A stretch of 64,000 nt of DNA. Origin: Pelagibacteraceae bacterium AG-325-C03. Its GTDB lineage: Bacteria; Pseudomonadota; Alphaproteobacteria; Pelagibacterales; Pelagibacteraceae. Each line of letters starts with the position of its first letter. Position 1 is the first letter of the stretch. The position numbers and the translations under genes are program-made. The notes under the pieces are model-generated. The model ran no database searches. It was not told the origin of the DNA and worked only from the letters and a program-made list of their open reading frames with translations. This document shows, piece by piece, positions 59,439 through 64,000 of this stretch. The DNA is taken from positions 1 to 64,000 of the forward strand of contig QBYC01000002.1 in assembly GCA_003283025.1 (NCBI GenBank). Direction: 5' to 3'.

Positions 59439-59707
59439 TTTTGTCTTTTCTGAAGCTCACTCATTACATCTTCTACCTTGATATTATTGGCCTCAAGATA
59501 AACCATTAAATGATAAATTACATCTGCTGCTTCGTGAATTTGATTAGAGTCTTGTTCAACAGCCTCGAATAATTCTCCTATTTCTTCTCTTATTTTTGCA
59601 ACATTTAAACTCTTATCATTAAGAAGTTTATTTGTATAGGATTTATCAGGAGAAAAATTTTTTCTCTTCCTAATGATTTTTATTAGCTGTTCTAGATTTT
59701 CAAACAT
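59435..59707 (-). CDS. hisE: Phosphoribosyl-ATP pyrophosphatase
   Basis: Second step of histidine synthesis: removes diphosphate from phosphoribosyl-ATP. The 90-residue all-helical protein has SYTNKLLNDKSLNVAKIREEIGELFEAV near residues 23-50 and HEAADVIYHLMVYL near 58-71, the MazG-like metal-binding pattern (EE and HExxD). It is not fused to HisI; no hisI is in the window. One base separates it from hisF. Confidence 0.95.
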   Translation of the reverse strand: MFENLEQLIKIIRKRKNFSPDKSYTNKLLNDKSLNVAKIREEIGELFEAVEQDSNQIHEAADVIYHLMVYLEANNIKVEDVMSELQKRQK

Positions 59708-59708
59708 A

Positions 59709-60467
59709 TTATAATCTTACCGATACATTTTTTGAATTCAAATATTCTTTAGCTTCTTTAATTTTATATTCTCCAAAATGAAAAATGGAAGCTGCTAGAA
59801 CTGCGCTCGCTCCACCTTTGACAATCCCATCATACAAATGGTCTAAAGTACCCACGCCACCAGAAGCAATAACGGGAATATTAGTAGTGTTTGTGATTTC
59901 TTTTAATAGATCAACATCATAGCCAGATTTTGTTCCGTCTCTATCCATAGATGTTAATAAGATTTCTCCCGCTCCGTTTGCCTCCACGTGCTTAGCAAAT
60001 TCTATAGCATCAATACCTGTTTTATTTCTTCCACCATGAGTGAAAACTTCCCATTTTTTATTTGAAACTTTTTTTGCATCTATAGCTACTACAATACATT
60101 GAGAACCAAATTTTTTAGAGGCTTCTTTTACAAAACTAACGTCCTTAACAACAGCTGTGTTAATAGAAACTTTATCTGCCCCAGCTAATAGTAGATCAGT
60201 TATATTTTGAATATTTCTAATTCCACCGCCAACTGTTAAAGGAACAAAACATTCTTTTGCAGTTTTTCCTACAATATCAATGATTGTCTCTCTATTTTCA
60301 GTTGATGCAGTTATATCTAAAAAACAAATCTCATCAGCTCCGCCTTCGCTATAAATCTTAGCTTGTTCAACTGGATCTCCAGCATCTTTTAATGCAACAA
60401 AATTGATACCCTTAACAACTCTTCCATTCTTAACATCAAGACAAGGTATTATTCTATTTTTAAGCAC
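59709..60467 (-). CDS. hisF: Imidazole glycerol phosphate synthase subunit HisF
   Basis: The cyclase subunit that, with HisH, forms imidazole-glycerol phosphate and AICAR. The 252-residue TIM barrel starts [19 protein letters not shown] with catalytic Asp11 and has [49 protein letters not shown] (catalytic Asp) and [10 protein letters not shown]. All intact. Start overlaps hisA by 8 bp. Confidence 0.98.
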   Translation of the reverse strand: MLKNRIIPCLDVKNGRVVKGINFVALKDAGDPVEQAKIYSEGGADEICFLDITASTENRETIIDIVGKTAKECFVPLTVGGGIRNIQNITDLLLAGADKVSINTAVVKDVSFVKEASKKFGSQCIVVAIDAKKVSNKKWEVFTHGGRNKTGIDAIEFAKHVEANGAGEILLTSMDRDGTKSGYDVDLLKEITNTTNIPVIASGGVGTLDHLYDGIVKGGASAVLAASIFHFGEYKIKEAKEYLNSKNVSVRL

Positions 60468-61185
60468 TGATCTCCTTCGCTAACTCATCAAGTTTAATAT
60501 CACCATCATAAATTGCTTTACCAACAATGATACCTTCAATTTTTTTATTATTTAATTCTTTGGCTTTCTTAATGTCGTTTATTGAAGAAACGCCTCCTGA
60601 AATTACAACAGGGCAATTAGATAATTCTGCAATTTTAATTGTTTCATCAAAATTAGGGCTAATCTTCATTCCATCTCTGTTGATATCTGTGTATATTACT
60701 CGGCTTACACCATATCTGTTTATTTTTTGGAGAAAGTCTATAGTTTTGATATTTAGATTTTCTTTCCAACCTGACACAAAAAGGTTTCCATCCTTTGCAT
60801 CTAATCCTAAAGCAATTTGACTTTTAAACTTTTCACAAGCCTCTTTTAAAAATTCTTTATTTTTAATTGCGCCACTACTTAAAATAACTTTATCAACACC
60901 AGCATCGATATATTGCTTAATGCTATCAATAGATCTGATACCGCCGCCTATTTCAATTTTTAAATCATATTTACTTACTATTTCTTGAATAACATTTAAG
61001 TTAACTGTCTTTCCAGTTAGAGCTCCATCTAAATCAACAATGTGTAAATTTTTAAAGCCATGATCCATATATTTACCAGCTTGATCAATTGGTGATGTTT
61101 CATATTCGGTTTTATTTTTAAAGTCTCCTTTAATTAATCTCACACATTTTTTTTCTTTAATGTCTATCGCTGGAAATATTTTCAT
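60460..61185 (-). CDS. hisA: ProFAR isomerase HisA
   Basis: Isomerises ProFAR to PRFAR in histidine synthesis. I take ATG 61185 (241 residues), since [21 protein letters not shown] is the canonical N-terminus with catalytic Asp; an upstream in-frame start adds ten lysine-rich residues lying in the preceding gene. Motifs: [40 protein letters not shown] (second catalytic Asp) and [11 protein letters not shown]. Start overlaps the small membrane ORF by 4 bp. Confidence 0.97.
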   Translation of the reverse strand: MKIFPAIDIKEKKCVRLIKGDFKNKTEYETSPIDQAGKYMDHGFKNLHIVDLDGALTGKTVNLNVIQEIVSKYDLKIEIGGGIRSIDSIKQYIDAGVDKVILSSGAIKNKEFLKEACEKFKSQIALGLDAKDGNLFVSGWKENLNIKTIDFLQKINRYGVSRVIYTDINRDGMKISPNFDETIKIAELSNCPVVISGGVSSINDIKKAKELNNKKIEGIIVGKAIYDGDIKLDELAKEISA

Positions 61186-61373
61186 TTTTGATTTTTTTTC
61201 TTTTCCTTTCTCCAAAGAATAAAAAATAATAAAATAAGGGTTGGTTGTAAAATCACAAATATAATTATGTTCGCTAAGTAATATCTAAATCCATATTCGC
61301 CAGGTGCACCTGCAATTACTTGAAGAATATAGACGCAAAGCATAAAAAAATCTGTAATAATTTTTTCAAACAT
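61182..61373 (-). CDS. 63-residue membrane protein inside the histidine operon
   Basis: A small ORF between hisH (1-bp gap) and hisA (4-bp overlap). The sequence has two hydrophobic helices, IITDFFMLCVYILQVIAG (residues 5-22) and YLANIIIFVILQPTLILLFFIL (32-53), joined by APGEYGFRY, and a basic tail ([10 protein letters not shown]). No known family is recognised. Larger DUF2628-type membrane proteins occupy a similar place in some alphaproteobacterial his operons, but I see no clear similarity. The tight fit on both sides supports a real gene. Confidence 0.7.
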   Translation of the reverse strand: MFEKIITDFFMLCVYILQVIAGAPGEYGFRYYLANIIIFVILQPTLILLFFILWRKEKKKNQK

Positions 61374-61374
61374 T

Positions 61375-62001
61375 TTAAATTTTCATAAAATTTTCGATTA
61401 TTTTTAATCCGATTTTATCACTCTTCTCAGGGTGAAATTGTGTTCCAAATAGATTTTCTCTTTCAACTGAACAAACGATCTTTGATGAATAATCTGTTGT
61501 CGCTGAAATAACTGATTTATCTTCTGGAATAAATTCATAACTGTGCACGAAATACATGTGAGATTTATTTTTTATATCTTTTAATATTTTACTTTCTTTT
61601 TGGATATTTATTTCATTCCAACCAATGTGTGGGAGTTTAAACTTCCCATTTTGATTATTAATTTTGGAAACTTTACCAGAGATCCAACCTAGGCCTTCTG
61701 TTTCAACTTCTTCATAACCAACGTTTGCGAACATTTGTAAACCTACACAGATACCTAATAAAGGTTTCTTGTTTATGATTGCAAATTCTTTTAACGTGTC
61801 TGCTAGTCCATTAATCTTATTTAGAGAGTCAACGCAGTTTTTAAATGATCCTTGACCAGGTAAAACAATCTTATCACTAGATTTAATTTTATTTATATCT
61901 GATGCAACTTCTAGATTAACTTTACCTTTAGCGACCTCTTTAAAAGAATTAATGACTGAGCATATATTGCCTGATTGGTAGTCAACAATTGTGATGTTCA
62001 T
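61375..62001 (-). CDS. hisH: Imidazole glycerol phosphate synthase subunit HisH
   Basis: The glutaminase subunit feeding ammonia to HisF. The 208-residue class I amidotransferase has IVDYQSGNICSVINSF at the start, LPGQGSFKNCVDSL (oxyanion region), the nucleophile Cys in LLGICVGLQMFA near residue 86 and His/Glu in LFGTQFHPEKSDKIG near 191. Complete. It lies 5 bp after hisB. Confidence 0.97.
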   Translation of the reverse strand: MNITIVDYQSGNICSVINSFKEVAKGKVNLEVASDINKIKSSDKIVLPGQGSFKNCVDSLNKINGLADTLKEFAIINKKPLLGICVGLQMFANVGYEEVETEGLGWISGKVSKINNQNGKFKLPHIGWNEINIQKESKILKDIKNKSHMYFVHSYEFIPEDKSVISATTDYSSKIVCSVERENLFGTQFHPEKSDKIGLKIIENFMKI

Positions 62002-62006
62002 CTAAT

Positions 62007-62597
62007 TTAAATAGAGCCTTTAGTCGAAGGTATTGAGTTTTTAATTCTTTTATCAACTTCTAGAGCATCTTTTAGTGATCTAGCTAAACCTTTGTAACAA
62101 GATTCAATTTTATGGTGGCTATTCTCACCATAAATATTTTCTATGTGTAAAGTTACACCAGCTGACTGTGAAAAGGCCTGAAACCATTCTTTAAAAAGTT
62201 CTGTATCCATTTCACCTAATTTTTCTACTGCTAAATTAACTTTCCAAATCAAATATGGACGGTTAGATACATCAATAGATACCCTGCTTAATGTTTCATC
62301 CATTGGTATCATTGTTGAAGCATATCTTCTTATACCTTTTCGATTACCAGCAGCTTTCTTAATAGCTTCACCAATAGCTATTCCTGTATCTTCAGTAGTG
62401 TGGTGTAAATCAATGTGCGTATCACCTTTTGCGTTTACATCTAGATCAATTAAAGAGTGTTTAGAGAGTTGCTCTAGCATGTGGTCTAAAAAACCAATTC
62501 CAGTTTTAATTTTATATTTACCTTTACCGTCTAAATTAACAGAGACGGAAATGCTAGTTTCTTTTGTTTTTCTACTAATTTTTGCTTTTCTTACCAT
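62007..62597 (-). CDS. hisB: Imidazoleglycerol-phosphate dehydratase
   Basis: Dehydrates imidazole-glycerol phosphate in histidine synthesis. The 196-residue monofunctional enzyme (no phosphatase domain) has [18 protein letters not shown] near residues 33-50, the Mn-binding [20 protein letters not shown] near 60-79 and a second metal motif [18 protein letters not shown] near 160-177. It heads the cluster hisB-hisH-smORF-hisA-hisF-hisE-hinT-GNAT. Its promoter must lie in the 102-bp spacer shared with hslV. Confidence 0.97.
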   Translation of the reverse strand: MVRKAKISRKTKETSISVSVNLDGKGKYKIKTGIGFLDHMLEQLSKHSLIDLDVNAKGDTHIDLHHTTEDTGIAIGEAIKKAAGNRKGIRRYASTMIPMDETLSRVSIDVSNRPYLIWKVNLAVEKLGEMDTELFKEWFQAFSQSAGVTLHIENIYGENSHHKIESCYKGLARSLKDALEVDKRIKNSIPSTKGSI

Positions 62598-62699
62598 AAA
62601 TTAACTTGGAGTTATGTTTGATATATATATAAAAATTCATTTTATCAATAAATCAGATTTACTATTGAAGATCTAAATTTAGTCTCCACATATAACTAT

Positions 62700-63239
62700 A
62701 TGAATACAGCTGAAAAGTGGCATGGAACAACAATTGTCTTGCTCAGAAAAAATGGTGAAACTGTAGTGGCTGGAGACGGCCAAGTAAGCTTGGGCAATAC
62801 AGTTTTAAAAAGTAAAGCCAAAAAAGTAAGAAAGATTGAAAGCAGGGGGGTAATAGCAGGATTTGCTGGCTCAACTGCGGATGCTCTAACATTATTTGAA
62901 AGACTAGAAGCTAAACTTGAAAAACACGCAGGAAATCTTCAGAGAGCTGCGGTAGAGCTAGCTAAAGATTGGAGAGGTGACAAATTTTTAAGGAGATTAG
63001 AAGCACTAATGGCTGTAGCAGATAAAAAACACAGTTTCATTATTTCAGGTACAGGAGATGTTTTAGAACCTGAAGATGGGATAATTGGAATTGGTTCTGG
63101 TGGGAATTATGCATTAGCAGCCGCTAAAGTTTTAGCTGAAAGCGATATGAGAGCAGAGGATATAGCAAGAAAATCGATAAAAGTTGCATCTGAAATTTGT
63201 GTGTTTACGAACAACAATATCACTATTGAGAAAATTTAA
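62700..63239 (+). CDS. hslV: ATP-dependent protease subunit HslV
   Basis: The proteolytic chamber of the HslUV heat-shock protease. The 179-residue protein has a short propeptide (MNTAEKWHG); cleavage would expose the catalytic Thr of [35 protein letters not shown] and [17 protein letters not shown] are diagnostic. Propeptides of this kind are usual in Alphaproteobacteria. It precedes hslU with a single-base gap. Confidence 0.97.
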   Translation: MNTAEKWHGTTIVLLRKNGETVVAGDGQVSLGNTVLKSKAKKVRKIESRGVIAGFAGSTADALTLFERLEAKLEKHAGNLQRAAVELAKDWRGDKFLRRLEALMAVADKKHSFIISGTGDVLEPEDGIIGIGSGGNYALAAAKVLAESDMRAEDIARKSIKVASEICVFTNNNITIEKI

Positions 63240-63240
63240 A

Positions 63241-64000
63241 TGTCTAAATCAAATAAAGTAACAAATTTAAATTTAGAAAAAAATAAAGTTAAAGATAATT
63301 CCAAGGTTAGCGCTTTATCACCAAGAGAGATCGTTTCAGAATTGGATAGATACGTAATTGGTCAGAAAGATGCAAAAAAAGCTGTTGCTGTAGCTTTAAG
63401 AAATAGATGGAGAAGACAAGCTTTATCAGATGAAATGAGAGACGAAGTTCTACCAAAAAATATTTTAATGATTGGTCCGACGGGTGTTGGTAAAACTGAA
63501 ATATCTAGAAGATTATCTAAATTAGCTGAGGCACCATTTATTAAAGTTGAAGCTACAAGATTTACAGAGGTTGGTTATGTAGGTAGAGACGTTGAACAAA
63601 TTATAAGAGATTTAATTGAAATCGCTATAGCCATGGAAAGAGAGAAAAGAAGAAAAGAGGTAAAAGCTAAGGCAGAATTAAAGGCTGAGGAAAAAGTATT
63701 AGATGCTCTTGTTGGAAATAAAGCAAGTATAGCAACTAGAGAAAGCTTCAGAAAAAGATTGAGAAATGGTGACTTAGATAACAACGAAATAGAAATCGAA
63801 GTTCAAAACTCTTCTTCTAATTTACAAAGTTTTGAAATACCGGGAATGCCGGGTGGTAATGTGGGCATGGTAAACCTTGGAGATATACTCGGTAAATCAA
63901 TGGGTAATAAAAAAGGTAAAAAGAAAAAAATGACCGTGAGGGAATCTCACGATATTTTAGTAGCTCAAGAGTCAGATAAAATGATTGAAGAAGATAAAAT
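63241..64000 (+). CDS. hslU: HslU ATPase subunit (3' partial)
   Basis: The AAA+ unfoldase partner of HslV. The frame runs open to the right edge (about 253 residues visible of ~440). Visible: a charged N-terminal extension, [34 protein letters not shown] near residues 27-60, Walker [21 protein letters not shown] near 76-95, and [20 protein letters not shown], then the start of the intermediate (I) domain. The Walker B and sensor regions lie beyond the window. Confidence 0.97.

Noticed and set aside
62664-62693. Possible sigma-32 promoter (ATTGAAG ... CCACATAT) before hslV
   Set aside because: The -10 part lies so close to the ATG that the start site would fall at or inside the coding region; match is also poor.

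Overview
The window is one contiguous piece of a very AT-rich (roughly 30% G+C by eye), extremely gene-dense bacterial chromosome. Gene families and gene order point to an alphaproteobacterium: an Irr-type Fur protein beside fabA-fabB-fabI, a murJ-trpS-nfuA-tsaB-fur-miaB-phoH-ybeY-lnt-metK-nusA-infB-rbfA-rpsO-pnp string, a DUF3576 lipoprotein, and parAB-rsmG-mnmG-mnmE. The A/T bias, tiny or negative intergenic spacing and missing accessory genes suggest a streamlined marine lineage, most likely SAR11 (Pelagibacterales). That assignment is inference; no rRNA is present. I see no tRNA, rRNA, insertion sequence, phage, CRISPR array or restriction system.

Layout. 1-3.8 kb: ubiB (cut by the left edge), coaBC, dut, a MoeB/ThiF-like enzyme and an SH3-domain protein in one plus-strand run. 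3.8-7.3 kb (minus): the Fur-family regulator irr, katG, a 2-oxoglutarate-oxygenase-like gene and a small membrane protein. 7.4-9.9 kb (plus): fabA-fabB-fabI. Identical Irr-box-like palindromes precede katG and lie between irr and fabA. 9.9-28.4 kb (minus): a long translation, RNA-processing and envelope cluster running from murJ to pnp, interrupted by a convergent polysaccharide deacetylase. 28.5-33.9 kb: malic enzyme MaeB, a BON lipoprotein, RsmI, an LpoA-like protein and RdgB. 33.9-41.1 kb (plus): grpE-dnaK-dnaJ, a small membrane ORF, dapB, nth, a pfkB-type kinase and a secreted hydrolase. 41.1-43.5 kb: an ArfA-like 36-residue ORF, a winged-helix regulator, an L,D-transpeptidase, YggS and a ThiE-like protein. 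43.5-49.3 kb: a porin, the DUF3576 lipoprotein, leuS, lptE and holA. 49.3-58.6 kb: parB-parA-rsmG-mnmG-mnmE-ubiH-like on minus, then ftsK-lolA on plus. 58.6-62.6 kb (minus): histidine operon hisB-hisH-smORF-hisA-hisF-hisE followed by hinT and a GNAT. 62.7-64 kb: hslV and hslU (cut by the right edge).

Most genes are core housekeeping. The less ordinary content is in gene boundaries and small elements: a terminator hairpin abutting the nusA ribosome-binding site, a probable CTG start for miaB, four head-to-head gene pairs whose start codons touch or overlap, a parS-like site inside rsmG, an ArfA-like ribosome-rescue ORF, and shared Irr boxes linking peroxide defence to fatty-acid synthesis. I found no convincing wholly new multi-gene system.
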